Origin: Natranaeroarchaeum sulfidigenes
GTDB lineage: Archaea; Halobacteriota; Halobacteria; Halobacteriales; Natronoarchaeaceae
Direction: 5' to 3'
Assembly: GCF_017094485.1 (NCBI RefSeq)
Contig: NZ_CP064786.1
Coordinates: 1,922,001-1,986,000, forward strand
Length of the DNA: 64,000 nt
Within the stretch, counting starts at the first letter, position 1. Each line of letters opens with the position of its first letter. Of this stretch, positions 37,452-47,158 are shown one piece after another. A program made the translations under genes and the position numbers. The notes under the pieces are model-generated. The model saw only the letters and a program-made list of their open reading frames with translations. It searched no databases and was not told the origin of the DNA.

Positions 37452-39506
37452 TTAGGTGATCAACATCCAGGTCACCAGTGCGATCGTCATCAGCACGATC
37501 ACGAACTTCATCCCACTGAGGATCTCGGCGTCACGGATATAGCCGCTGATCATCCCCGAGAGGATCGCCTGCATGGTCACCGCATGCAGGAACAGCATCG
37601 ACATGAGCTGGGTGTCGACGTCCGAGCCGAGCGCTTCGGGACCGCCCCCACCGCCCGCGCCTTCGAGTTCGTCGGCACCCGCCGCGCCCTCTGTCAGGCC
37701 GGACATCACGTCGAGGAACTGCGTCTGGAGGATCGCCATCACAGCCAGCAGCGTCAGATACGTCATGATGATGATGACGACCTGCATCAGGGTCCTGGAC
37801 CGGCGCTCGCGCTCGATATCGTCCTGGTTCTCGCTGGCCTGTGCAGCGGTGGTGAGCACGTCCGTGATCTGACTGGAGGCCTCCTGGGCCTTGCTGATGA
37901 GTTTGATCGTCCGGGCCATCCGCGGCATGTGGTACTTGTTGTTGAACTCGACGAGGGCATCCCGGAGGCTCATTCCGTAGTTGACCTTCGCGTACATCGT
38001 CTCGAACTCGGTGGCGAGTTTACCCGACGAGGTATCCGAGACCGTGCTAAACGACTCCAGGAGCGTCATCCCGGTGTCGTTCGCACTGGAGAGCTTTCGG
38101 AGACTGTCGGACATATCGCTGAGCACCTTCTTTCGGTGTCTGACGTTCCACTCGTAGAAGATGGTCAGCGGTACGAGTATGATGTACAGCGGCAGGTAGA
38201 CGTAGGCGAACGTTCCCCAGACCGCGTTCTCCTGCATCCCCTCCCACGAGGTCGGCACTGAGCCGGATGCCAGAGCAGTGACGACGACGACGAGTGCAAC
38301 GGGCACAGTCAGTGCCAGCGTCATCAGCGGATTATCCCTGAAGAAGATGTGTGGTCGGCGGATGATCTTCAGCGTCTCGTAGGTGCCCTCCCGGTCTTTC
38401 ATCCGGTCGAAGACGCCGAACTCGCCGGTGTACTCCTCGATCAACCCGAGATTGAGAATCCCAGTATCTGTATCGACTTTCACCCACTGGCTCGATCCTT
38501 CCGGATTGAGATAGCCGTCACCCGGTTCGTCCTCTTTGACGGTGGAGATAAGCACCAGAAATCCGAGGCCGGTCAGGGGAACCAGCGCGTAGACGGTTCC
38601 GTACAGCATCATCGTCTGGTCCTGCCCCATCATCTCCATGATGACGAGGATGATGATGAGCAACAGCGGAAACAGCGACAGCGTCATGTACATCTCCCCG
38701 AACAGCTCCAGGGTTTCGAGGGTCATCTCCTGTTGCTGTTTGGCGGTTCGCATGTGCTTTTCTTTCTTGTCGTCGAGGAAGCTCTGCATGTCCCCGCCGC
38801 TATTGACGATCGAGAGCATGTCCGTCAGAAACTGGCTCAACTCGTCGCTGGGCGAGCTCATTGCCTGGTTGCGGATCGCGCTCCGGTAGTCGGTATCGAA
38901 ATACTCGGTCTCCTGGACGATCGTCTGGAACTCGCGAGCGACTTCGCCGTAGGTATCCTCCGCATTGGCCATCGCTTCGAGGATCTCAAGTTGATTCAGC
39001 CCGCCCACCGAGAGGGCGTACATGAACGAGACTGCATCGGGCAACAGCATGTTGATCTCGCGTTTCCGTGCGGACGACCGGGAGTACGGGACCGCAACGA
39101 GTGCTCCAAAGCCGACTGCAAACCCGATCGTCCCGAAGACGAGTCCAGTAACGGCGATAACCAGCGGGACACGCAGGCTGATGACCAGCTCTAGCAGCGC
39201 CTCGTTCCCGATGGGGATGCCAAGGAGTGGGTCCTGCCCGAACAACCCCATAGCGACCAGTGAGTAGCCAAGCAGCGTTCCCAGTGCCCACAGAATGACG
39301 CCACTGATGACGCCAATCGCGAGCGCCCGTGAAATGTACATCTCGACCGTCGACGGCATCCGGGCCTCAGCCAGTTTCTGCTCGACGTCGGCGACGAAAT
39401 CGCTATCGTCGGCGAACAGTCGCTCGTACAGCGGGTAGAACGCATCACCGAGACCGTCACCGGAGCCAACGCCGCCACCGGAGCCCCCAGTCCTGTCGAG
39501 GCTCAT
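37452..39506 (-). CDS. pilC: PilC/TadC-like membrane platform protein
   Basis: This type IV pilus or type II secretion platform component is 684 aa long, with two copies of the T2SSF domain. The first copy (about residues 150-300) reads INMLLPDAVSFMYALSVGG, then FLTDMLSIVNSGGDMQSFLDD. The second (about 470-600) reads LSDMSDSLRKLSSANDTGMTL and ISKAQEASSQITDVLTTAAQ. Some eight or nine membrane helices are present. It lies 2 nt after the ATPase gene and drives assembly together with it. It resembles archaellum FlaJ and Tad TadB/C more than bacterial PilC. Confidence 0.88.
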   Translation of the reverse strand: MSLDRTGGSGGGVGSGDGLGDAFYPLYERLFADDSDFVADVEQKLAEARMPSTVEMYISRALAIGVISGVILWALGTLLGYSLVAMGLFGQDPLLGIPIGNEALLELVISLRVPLVIAVTGLVFGTIGFAVGFGALVAVPYSRSSARKREINMLLPDAVSFMYALSVGGLNQLEILEAMANAEDTYGEVAREFQTIVQETEYFDTDYRSAIRNQAMSSPSDELSQFLTDMLSIVNSGGDMQSFLDDKKEKHMRTAKQQQEMTLETLELFGEMYMTLSLFPLLLIIILVIMEMMGQDQTMMLYGTVYALVPLTGLGFLVLISTVKEDEPGDGYLNPEGSSQWVKVDTDTGILNLGLIEEYTGEFGVFDRMKDREGTYETLKIIRRPHIFFRDNPLMTLALTVPVALVVVVTALASGSVPTSWEGMQENAVWGTFAYVYLPLYIILVPLTIFYEWNVRHRKKVLSDMSDSLRKLSSANDTGMTLLESFSTVSDTSSGKLATEFETMYAKVNYGMSLRDALVEFNNKYHMPRMARTIKLISKAQEASSQITDVLTTAAQASENQDDIERERRSRTLMQVVIIIMTYLTLLAVMAILQTQFLDVMSGLTEGAAGADELEGAGGGGGPEALGSDVDTQLMSMLFLHAVTMQAILSGMISGYIRDAEILSGMKFVIVLMTIALVTWMLIT

Positions 39507-39508
39507 AG

Positions 39509-42500
39509 TCAGTCTTCACCGTCCTCCGCGTCGAACTCGACGTACTCGAACCCTTCTATCCGCTCGTCGACGATGTCACCGTCGCGCTCTTCGTCCTCGT
39601 CGCTATCGATCTCGTCGAAGACGGTTCCGTCCTCGTCGCTATCGATCTCGTCGAAGACCGTCCCCCCATCGTCACCATCCGCCTCGGGCTGATCCGGCTG
39701 TGAAGCCTGTTCGTCAGGGCCGGTCGCATCGTGGGACTCGGTGTCCGGTTCGACGTGTCTCGGACTCTCTGCAGAGGGTTCGATCTCCGGTTCGTCGGTT
39801 TTCTCGGTCTCCGTAACTTCGGTTTCGGTACTGTCTGACGCGTTGTCTGCGTCTGTCGTCGCCCCTTCCTCGTCAGGTACTTCGATCGTAATCTCCGGTT
39901 CTGACTCGGCGGCCGTCGACTGATCCCCACCCACGTCGGACTCACCATCGGATTCTACTCGGGAGGGTGCGCCACGTTGATCGACGTCAGTCTCGACCGG
40001 TCCTGCATCCTCGCCGAACGGTTTTTCGTCACGATCATCGAACAGAGACCCGTCGTCCGGCCCCTCGTACTCACTGAATACGCTGGATTCCGGCGTCTCC
40101 CCAAAGACGCTCCCGGTGTCATCGATCGGTTCCTCCTCGGACTTGCCGCTCTCTTCGGTATCGGAATCGCTTCCGGTGCCATCGTCCCACGCGGGAGTAA
40201 CCGGCTCGTCGGTGTCCACAGGAGCTTGCGCTTCCGTATCCTGTTCTGGCATATCGTCCGGGATGGGAGCGCTCGCGCTATCGCCCCCCGGCTCACTGTC
40301 TGTCTCCGTTTCGGGGGACTGTGGGATATCGGTCGAGGACTCGGCTGTGGCGTCGCTACGCGCTTCCGCTGGGTCGGCGTCCGAGCCTGCTGTGGATCCG
40401 GCGTTTGGCGAGGTGGTGGTTTCCGATGCCTCCGGGGCGGTCGCTGATGCGGCCTCGTCGTCAGGAACACTCGCCGGTAGGTCTGAGCGGGAGTCGGTAG
40501 TCCCTTCGACGTCAGCACCTCCTGCCGAAAGGTTCTCGATCGCATCCCGTGCGTCCGTTGCAACCGTATCGGTTCCACCCGCGTCCGCATTCGCTTCCCC
40601 TGTCGAATCGTCGCTGCCGAAGAAGAATCCGTCCTCCTCCGAGAGCCAGTCGGGATCGTCGACATCATCCATGCCGAAATCGAAGCTGTCTTCATCCACG
40701 CCGAACGCGTCGTCCGTCACGTCGAACTCGTCGGTATCGCTGGTGGCTTCCGTGTCTGCCGACTCGGCCATGTCGTCCAATGTGGCAGAGAGTCCGCTCG
40801 GCGTCTTGCCACGATACTCCTCGAAGATCGACTCCTGTGCGCGTTCGAGAACGTCCGTGGCCTCGTTCATTCCCTCCTCGTCCGCGGATGGTCGCGGCAC
40901 AAGCGCCTCTTTTTCGGGGTCGACATCGATCAGAACGCTTTCCATCTCACGGAGGTCTTCGAGACTCTCTTCGAGTTGGCCGTTGGCAATCAACGTCAGA
41001 ATCGTGTCCGGATCATTGATGTACGCCTGGATCGTCGCGGCGACCTTGCTGTATTCGCTGAGGTCGTTTTTGATGAGGTACGCGAGGATGGTCCGACGTT
41101 CCTCGAGTTCACGGTCGAGGCGTTCTTGGCCCCACCCTCGATCGAATTTAATCTCTTCTAAGGTGTTGGACTCGCCCATCTTGAGGAACTCGTCAGTTTC
41201 AGCCTGCCACTGGTAGACGTCCTGGACGTTGATTTCGTCGTTTTCGGCGTCGTAGTGGTTGACCTCTGTCAGCTCTTTGTTTCGACGGACCTTGTGGCCC
41301 TGCACGCGTGTCTGAGTCTGGATGGAAACCAGATCCAGCGCCGTGAACATCGTCTTCGAGACGTTGATCGGCTCGGTGGTGAACCGTTTGAGCACCTCAC
41401 CGACGCTGTCTGCGTGGAACGTCGTGTAGGTGGTGTGGCCGGTAGACATAACCTGAAAAAGCGTCCGACCCTCTTCACCACGGATCTCACCCATGACGAT
41501 GTAATCCGGGCGCTGTCGCAGTGCGGCCTCCAGCAGATCGAACTCGTCGACATCCCCCTCGTCGTCGTCAGAGAAGGATGGTCGGGTGATACTGGCGATC
41601 CAGTTTCGCTGTGGCAACTCGACCTCGCGGGTGTCCTCGATAGAGACTATCTTCGTGTTCGAGGGAATAAACAGTGACACTGCATTCAGGCTGGTCGTCT
41701 TCCCGGATGCGGTACCTCCCGCGAAGATCAGGCTCTTGTGGTTCTCGATACAGAGCCACAGAAAGGCCATCTCGTCGAGGCTGAAGGTGTTCCAGTTGAT
41801 CAGATCGATCGGGGTAAAGGGGACGTCTTTGAACTGCCGGATCGTGTAGTTCGTCCCGTGGTCGGACACCTCCCGGCCGAGCGTTAGCTGTGATCGCGAG
41901 CCATCGGGCAGCGTGGCGTCGACCTGTGGACGTCGCTTGCTGATACCCTTCCCGGAACGCTGGGCCAGTTTTACGACGAAGTCGTCGAGTTCCTCCTTTC
42001 CGTGGTAGACGTTCGAGATGATCTGCTCGTAGTCGGTATGATACACGAAGACGGGCGAGTTGTAGCCGTCACAGGAGATATCCTCGACGTTGATGTCGTG
42101 TTTGATACCGTCGATCCGCTCGTAGCCGATGAAGTCACGTTTCAGCAGATAGAGAAGCTTCTCGACCTGATACTCTGTTAGATCTTCCGGATCGTCAGCT
42201 AGGACCGCAGGTTCCGGGCGGACCTCGATCCCATCGATTTGCCGCTCCTCATCGTCGTCTTCGACGTCTTTCCCCATCAGCTTCTTGATCTCGTCGACGA
42301 TACCACTTTCCTGGTCCGCGGTAGCGCTGAACAGATCGTATCGTCTGAGGAGCCGCTTTGTCTCTCGATCAAGGACGTCCTTTCGACTTTCCTCATCACC
42401 GGCGGTCGCTATCTCGTCGTCAGCGTACTTGATCGCCGTCCGGAGTTTCCCAGTGAGGAACTCCCGGAGGTTGTCCTCGATTTCGTTTTGATACGGTTCG

Positions 42501-43330
42501 ATCAGATAGTACTTTTTCTCGTTTTCTTTTTCGGAATGAAAGAGAATGACGAACGCGTAGGGTTTGTTGACCCAGTAGCGGTTCTCCTCACGGAAGTGGA
42601 GCTTTTTGGCCATGGGTACGGCCTTTTCGAGGTCGTACCGATTGACGACCGTTGTGTAGCCACTGTCGGTGCTGAAAAACTCGTCTTCGTCGACCTCCTC
42701 GCGAACGTTGACCGTTCGCTCATCGATGAGATCGGAGAGTATCTTTGCCCGGTCGCCACCGGCATGCAGCCGACCCCCTATAGTCTCCGGATCGAATCCC
42801 AGATACTCCGAGGGCTCCCAGGGGATCGGTTCGCCATTCGAGTCTCTGGGTGCCTGTACATCCGTTCCCCGGCCCTCGTAGTAGAACTCCTGCTTGAAGT
42901 GTTCCCACTCGTACTCGTCTTTGACCGCGGACGTCTGCATCGGGTCGATATACGACCAGAGCGTCCGGTCCCAGTCTTTCGCCCACGGTGCGGCAAAGTC
43001 GCTGACGACATCGGCAAAGCCGTCCGGCTGGAACCCGAGATACGCGGCTGGATCGAGCGACGTATTCTGCCAGTCCTCGCCAGTCGGCTTCGGAGGCTCC
43101 AGCTCCTCGTCGTCACCACTGTCCAGACCGAGTTCTTCCTCGGGCGGATCCGGATACAGATCGTCGACCTCATCACCGTAGCCAAACTCCTCCATAAAAT
43201 CGGCCCAGGTGTACTCCCCGACACGCACAGTATCCGAGGACGACTCTTGCTCGTCCTCGGTGGGAGCGGCCGACTCATCGGCGGATTCGAATCCACGTGA
43301 CCCCGACTGGTCGGCGTCATCAATAGCCAT
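39509..43330 (-). CDS. pilB: Type II/IV secretion ATPase with long acidic C-terminal tail
   Basis: The 1273-aa protein powers pilus assembly. The N-terminal part (residues 40-480) holds an acidic leader and a membrane- or substrate-contact domain. The ATPase core has Walker A AGGTASGKTTSLNAVSLF near residue 540, Asp box SIEDTREVELPQ, Walker B YIVMGEIRGEE, and His box MSTGHTTYTTFHADS. Residues 850-1273 are a disordered tail of about 420 residues dominated by Asp, Glu, Ser, Thr and Ala. The tail ends with a near-perfect 12-residue duplication (GTVFDEIDSDED). Most relatives are 500-600 aa. GGAGGT, 5 nt before the ATG, is a strong SD. Confidence 0.9.
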   Translation of the reverse strand: MAIDDADQSGSRGFESADESAAPTEDEQESSSDTVRVGEYTWADFMEEFGYGDEVDDLYPDPPEEELGLDSGDDEELEPPKPTGEDWQNTSLDPAAYLGFQPDGFADVVSDFAAPWAKDWDRTLWSYIDPMQTSAVKDEYEWEHFKQEFYYEGRGTDVQAPRDSNGEPIPWEPSEYLGFDPETIGGRLHAGGDRAKILSDLIDERTVNVREEVDEDEFFSTDSGYTTVVNRYDLEKAVPMAKKLHFREENRYWVNKPYAFVILFHSEKENEKKYYLIEPYQNEIEDNLREFLTGKLRTAIKYADDEIATAGDEESRKDVLDRETKRLLRRYDLFSATADQESGIVDEIKKLMGKDVEDDDEERQIDGIEVRPEPAVLADDPEDLTEYQVEKLLYLLKRDFIGYERIDGIKHDINVEDISCDGYNSPVFVYHTDYEQIISNVYHGKEELDDFVVKLAQRSGKGISKRRPQVDATLPDGSRSQLTLGREVSDHGTNYTIRQFKDVPFTPIDLINWNTFSLDEMAFLWLCIENHKSLIFAGGTASGKTTSLNAVSLFIPSNTKIVSIEDTREVELPQRNWIASITRPSFSDDDEGDVDEFDLLEAALRQRPDYIVMGEIRGEEGRTLFQVMSTGHTTYTTFHADSVGEVLKRFTTEPINVSKTMFTALDLVSIQTQTRVQGHKVRRNKELTEVNHYDAENDEINVQDVYQWQAETDEFLKMGESNTLEEIKFDRGWGQERLDRELEERRTILAYLIKNDLSEYSKVAATIQAYINDPDTILTLIANGQLEESLEDLREMESVLIDVDPEKEALVPRPSADEEGMNEATDVLERAQESIFEEYRGKTPSGLSATLDDMAESADTEATSDTDEFDVTDDAFGVDEDSFDFGMDDVDDPDWLSEEDGFFFGSDDSTGEANADAGGTDTVATDARDAIENLSAGGADVEGTTDSRSDLPASVPDDEAASATAPEASETTTSPNAGSTAGSDADPAEARSDATAESSTDIPQSPETETDSEPGGDSASAPIPDDMPEQDTEAQAPVDTDEPVTPAWDDGTGSDSDTEESGKSEEEPIDDTGSVFGETPESSVFSEYEGPDDGSLFDDRDEKPFGEDAGPVETDVDQRGAPSRVESDGESDVGGDQSTAAESEPEITIEVPDEEGATTDADNASDSTETEVTETEKTDEPEIEPSAESPRHVEPDTESHDATGPDEQASQPDQPEADGDDGGTVFDEIDSDEDGTVFDEIDSDEDEERDGDIVDERIEGFEYVEFDAEDGED
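39597..39668 (-). repeat. 36-bp tandem duplication in the ATPase tail
   Basis: Two nearly identical 36-bp units encode GTVFDEIDSDED twice in succession inside the acidic tail. The same reading frame is kept, so repeat slippage changes tail length without truncating the protein. Boundaries are approximate to a few bases. Confidence 0.7.
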
Positions 43331-43579
43331 TCGCTACCTCCTTTACCTGATCAATCAAAAAACCTTCCGGCAATTATTATTAATGATAACTGGCGGCGCG
43401 ACGACCGAAGTTTCACGATCGACTCGGTTCCAGTCGCCATGTGGAGTAGTTTACATGTATAGTTCCGAAAGTTTTTATTAGTTCAAATTTTTGTATAAAA
43501 CCCGGTATTACTGAAGGATATCTGTGATTGGCCGATTAAAAAGTTCAGGTGTCCTCACAGCCAGTTTGGTACCTGAAGG
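43331..43579. promoter_or_regulatory. Promoter region of the pilus-like operon
   Basis: The SD GGAGGT (minus strand, 43336-43341) and the AT element ATTATTATTAAT (43373-43384) lie upstream of the ATPase gene. Further upstream, AT-rich runs between 43460 and 43500 (TTTTTATTAG and TTTTTGTATAAAA) may be additional promoters or terminators of the minus-strand pantoate kinase. No gene was seen. Confidence 0.4.
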
Positions 43580-44407
43580 TCACTGGAACACCACGCCAGC
43601 CGGATACGTACTACAACTTTCCGGCTCGTAGCCCGCATCGGAGAGTCCTGTCCCCAATGCGAACACCGTTTCACCAAGCATCGCCATCGAGGCCTGTCCA
43701 CCGGTATCGCTGACATCGTCGATGACTGTGGCGACCCGTGGCGTCAGTAACTCGGCCTCCCGTGCGAACCCACGCGAGGCGTAGATGAAACTCGAAAGGG
43801 TCGGTTCCTGTACGAGCAGCGAGAGTGCCTTTTCTCCGGCGCTATTGAGCTGCTCGCCACGCTCGTCGAGTACCGATTCCGTCGATAGCTCATCATAGTT
43901 CAGATATTCCACGCGGGCGCGCGACGGAACCGCATCAAGCGTGTTGTGCTGAGGGCCGCCCGGTTCGAGTCTGATCGGGATCCCTCCTTTCGCCTGTGCG
44001 ACGACATCACCGAGGCCAGTCCCCGCCTGCACCTCTGCTCCGTGTGCGATAGTGATCAGTTCGTTCTCCGACAGCGCCCTGCCCAGGACTCGATTGGTCG
44101 CAATCGCCGCCCCCAGCGCAAGTGCCCCCGAAACACCAAACCCGGCTCCCAGCGGCAGGTCGCTCTCTGCATCGACGAGCACGTTCGCGTTCAGGGCGTC
44201 GAGGACGCGCTCGACCGATTCGACCTCGATACTGGTATCGTCGAGATACACGGCACGCTCGTCGGCCGCCTGCACGGTGACGGTAACGCCATCGGAGAGT
44301 GCCAGCCCAGCGCCCTGTGACCCGGCTTTCGTCGGATCGTCGTCCTCCGAAATGGTGAAAAATCCCGTAATGTGTCCCGGGACGAAGACCGTCGCTTCGT
44401 CAGTCAT
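43580..44407 (-). CDS. Pantoate kinase (GHMP kinase family)
   Basis: Pantoate kinase phosphorylates pantoate in the archaeal route to coenzyme A, before phosphopantothenate synthetase. The 275-aa protein starts FVPGHITGFF, a hallmark of this GHMP subgroup. It has the phosphate-binding loop DLPLGAGFGVSGALALGAA near residue 85 and AGTGLGDVVAQAKGG near residue 132. The size matches characterised archaeal enzymes. Another GHMP kinase is possible but less likely. No phosphopantothenate synthetase gene is adjacent. Confidence 0.87.
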   Translation of the reverse strand: MTDEATVFVPGHITGFFTISEDDDPTKAGSQGAGLALSDGVTVTVQAADERAVYLDDTSIEVESVERVLDALNANVLVDAESDLPLGAGFGVSGALALGAAIATNRVLGRALSENELITIAHGAEVQAGTGLGDVVAQAKGGIPIRLEPGGPQHNTLDAVPSRARVEYLNYDELSTESVLDERGEQLNSAGEKALSLLVQEPTLSSFIYASRGFAREAELLTPRVATVIDDVSDTGGQASMAMLGETVFALGTGLSDAGYEPESCSTYPAGVVFQ

Positions 44408-44738
44408 CGACTCGACCCTCGTACATCCGCGTCGCTCATGCCCGCCGTCTTTCGTGCCGATCCCAATAAGCGTACAGTTTCGACGACGCGAAACGATTCG
44501 AAACGGGACAGCTACTCGGCCAGCTGTACACGTCCATCCGGCTGCTGGTCGGCATACATACCGAGTTCGTCACGGTCGTGTGCTTCTTTTCATTTGCCCG
44601 GAGTATTCCGCCGTTCGTGGTCGCCGATGACGGTTGTAGCGTCTGCCAGTCGCTGCTGTGGAACCCCCGTTCCAGTGCCTGCACGGTCGGTCCCTCCGTC
44701 CGCTGCTTCTATTCCCTCGTGTGATCTATTCGGTCCGG
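44408..44738. other. Intergenic region upstream of pantoate kinase
   Basis: A TATA-like element for the kinase may lie at 44463-44472 (minus strand GCTTATTGGG). Open frames here (for example 44436-44684 minus) give Ser-, Trp- and Tyr-rich proteins unlike haloarchaeal ones. No RNA gene or repeat was seen. Confidence 0.5.
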
Positions 44739-47081
44739 TTATCGGACGGAGTCGAGGAGCAGCCGCTGCTCGACCCGTTTTATCTCCTGCTGGACATCCC
44801 GCACCGCATCGATGTTCGCACTGATCGAGGAGACGCCCGCTTTGACGAGAAACTCGATCATGTCCGGTTTCGATCCAGCCTGCCCACAGATGCTGGTTTC
44901 GACGCCGTGGTTGCGACAGGTTTCGATCGTCGACTCGATCAGTTCGAGCACTGCCGGATGGAGTTCGTCGAACCGATCCGCGACGACCTCATTGTTGCGG
45001 TCGACAGCAAGCGTGTACTGGGTGAGATCGTTCGTTCCGAACGAGGCGAAATCGACCCCTGCGTCGGTTATTTCTTCGATCCGGAGCGCGCTTGCGGGCG
45101 TTTCGATCATCACACCCCAGCTACGTTTGTCCGGATTAATTCCGGCCGAGACCATCTCGGAGCGAGCCCGGCGCACGTCGGCGGCGTCGGTGACGAGCGG
45201 GAACATCAGTTCGATGTTGTCGTATCCCATGTCGTACAGGCGCTGGACAGCCCCCAGCTCGTGGCGGAACAGATCAGGTCGGTCGAGGCTCCGCCTGATC
45301 CCCCGGTAACCGAGCATCGGATTGTGTTCGTGCGGTTCGTTATCGCCACCCTGTAGCTCGCGGAACTCGTCTGTCGGCGCATCGAGCGTCCGGACCCGGA
45401 CGGATCGAGGGTAAAACGCATCTGCGACCGTTCGAATCCCGTCGATCAGTTCGTCAACGTACGCGTCGGCACCGTGGTCAGCGACGTAGCGCTCGGGCGT
45501 CTTGTCGAGCGACAGCACCATATGTTCGATCCGTAGCAGCCCGACCCCGTCCGCTCCCAGCGCGGCCGCACGTTCCGCAGCATCCGGGATCGAGAGGTTG
45601 ACTTTTACTTCGGTCGCGGTCATCGGCTTTGTCGTCGAGGGCCTCGCCTCGACATCTGGTGTGGACTCCGAACTATTCACGGTGGTTCCACTCGTGATGG
45701 CCCCTCGCTTGCCGTCGAGGGTGACTACCTGCCCGTCATCAAGCTGGACCGTCGCACTCTGTGTCCCGACCACGGCGGGTACGCCCAGCTCCCGGGAGAT
45801 AATAGCCGCATGGCTTGTCATCCCGCCCTCGTCGGTGACGATTCCCGCAGCCCGTTTCATCGCAGGGACCATGTCAGGCGTCGTCATCTCGGTCACGATT
45901 ATGTCGCCCTCACTGACCCTGTCGAGTTCGTCGAGCTTGTCGACGATCCGCACCGGACCGGTGACCGTTCCCGGACTTGCACCGAGTCCGTTAATAAGCT
46001 CGTCGCCTTCACCCGTCTCATCCGACACCATCCCGCTCCCATCGGTCGTACCACTGTCTGGTGTGCCTGCAACGAGTTCGTCGGTCATCGACGCTGTTAA
46101 CCCCTCCCGATCATCTCCCCCGCCAATCGTCGTGATGGGACGAGACTGAAGCAGAAATAGTTCCCCGTCCACGATCGCCCACTCGACGTCCTGTGGGCTT
46201 CCGTAGTGTGATTCGACACGCTCGCCGAGCGCGACCAGTTCGTGGAGCTCCTCATCCGAGAGGACCCGTTGCTTGCGCCGTTGTTCGGGAACTGGACTCT
46301 CGACAGTCTCACCGGTCTCTGCGTCTCTGACGTACATGACCTTCTTGTCCGCGACCGTCGCGGTGAGGACGTCCCCGTCGGCTCGATCGATCACGTAGTT
46401 GTCCGGTGAGACGGCACCGGAGACGACCGCTTCGCCCAGTCCCCACGCCGCCTCGACGATCATTCTTGAATCCCCTGTCGAGGGGTGGCTCGTAAAGAGC
46501 ACACCGCTTCGATCCGCATCCACCATTCGCTGGACAACGACCGCGATGTTAACGCTCCTGTGGTCGAACCCCTGTTTCTGCCGGTAGTAGATCGCCCGCT
46601 GTGTGAACAGCGACGCCCAGCACTCCCGGATCCGTTCGAGCAGACCATCCTCCTGAATATTGAGAAACGTCTCCTGTTGCCCAGCGAAACTCGCGTCCGG
46701 CAGGTCCTCTGCTGTTGCACTCGATCGGACGGCGACGAACGGCTCCGTCTGCTCATCTCCATCGCTGACTCCGATCGAACGATACGCCTCGAGTATCTCC
46801 GTCCGGACGTCCTCGGGGAACTCCGTCTCGACGATCAGTGTTTGCGCTCGCTCCGCTGCATCGGCCAGCGCATCTGACTCTTCTACGTCGACATCGACGG
46901 CAGAGAACAGTTCGTCGTCGATACCTGCCTCTTCGATAAACAGCCGATACGTTCCGGCACTAACCACGAACCCGGGCGGAACCGGGAGGCCCGCCCCGGT
47001 CATTTCACCGAGCGATGCTCCCTTACCACCGACAATGTCCACATCGTCTCCCCCGATCTCATCCAGCCAATATACTGGCAT
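44739..47081 (-). CDS. ppsA: Phosphoenolpyruvate synthase
   Basis: PpsA makes phosphoenolpyruvate from pyruvate and ATP in gluconeogenesis. The 780-aa protein has three domains. The ATP-grasp nucleotide domain (residues 1-340) starts GGDDVDIVGGKGASLGEMTG. The swivelling phosphohistidine domain has GGMTSHAAIISRELGVPAVVG (catalytic His). The C-terminal TIM barrel has FASFGTNDLTQYTLAVDRNN and SICGQAGSKPDMIEFL (active-site Cys). Length is typical. It is monocistronic; a TrmB-like palindrome and TATA box precede it, which suggests sugar-responsive control. Confidence 0.96.
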   Translation of the reverse strand: MPVYWLDEIGGDDVDIVGGKGASLGEMTGAGLPVPPGFVVSAGTYRLFIEEAGIDDELFSAVDVDVEESDALADAAERAQTLIVETEFPEDVRTEILEAYRSIGVSDGDEQTEPFVAVRSSATAEDLPDASFAGQQETFLNIQEDGLLERIRECWASLFTQRAIYYRQKQGFDHRSVNIAVVVQRMVDADRSGVLFTSHPSTGDSRMIVEAAWGLGEAVVSGAVSPDNYVIDRADGDVLTATVADKKVMYVRDAETGETVESPVPEQRRKQRVLSDEELHELVALGERVESHYGSPQDVEWAIVDGELFLLQSRPITTIGGGDDREGLTASMTDELVAGTPDSGTTDGSGMVSDETGEGDELINGLGASPGTVTGPVRIVDKLDELDRVSEGDIIVTEMTTPDMVPAMKRAAGIVTDEGGMTSHAAIISRELGVPAVVGTQSATVQLDDGQVVTLDGKRGAITSGTTVNSSESTPDVEARPSTTKPMTATEVKVNLSIPDAAERAAALGADGVGLLRIEHMVLSLDKTPERYVADHGADAYVDELIDGIRTVADAFYPRSVRVRTLDAPTDEFRELQGGDNEPHEHNPMLGYRGIRRSLDRPDLFRHELGAVQRLYDMGYDNIELMFPLVTDAADVRRARSEMVSAGINPDKRSWGVMIETPASALRIEEITDAGVDFASFGTNDLTQYTLAVDRNNEVVADRFDELHPAVLELIESTIETCRNHGVETSICGQAGSKPDMIEFLVKAGVSSISANIDAVRDVQQEIKRVEQRLLLDSVR

Positions 47082-47130
47082 CTGTACTCGGAGGAATTAC
47101 GAGCGAAAACATGAATTTACCGGGACGACC

Positions 47131-47158
47131 ATGATAATTACTACTCGGCCGCGAGTAG
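47131..47158 (-). promoter_or_regulatory. TrmB-like operator and TATA box of ppsA
   Basis: The perfect inverted repeat CTACTCG-GCCG-CGAGTAG (47141-47158) contains TACT-N7-GAGTA. That pattern matches the haloarchaeal TrmB recognition motif as I recall it from Halobacterium. It abuts the TATA-like TAATTATC (about 47132-47140, minus strand) on its upstream side, a position associated with activation. In Halobacterium, ppsA is a TrmB-activated gene. The TrmB regulator itself is not in this window. Confidence 0.6.

Noticed and set aside
39597-39668. CRISPR-like repeats
   Set aside because: There are only two adjacent copies without spacers, and they encode a protein repeat. No other regularly spaced repeats were seen in the window.
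42239-43300. 353-aa plus-strand frame inside the pilus ATPase gene
   Set aside because: It is antisense to a gene with clear motifs; its hydrophobic composition is a mirror of acidic codons.
44436-44684. 82-aa frame upstream of pantoate kinase
   Set aside because: It has atypical composition and no promoter or conserved pattern.
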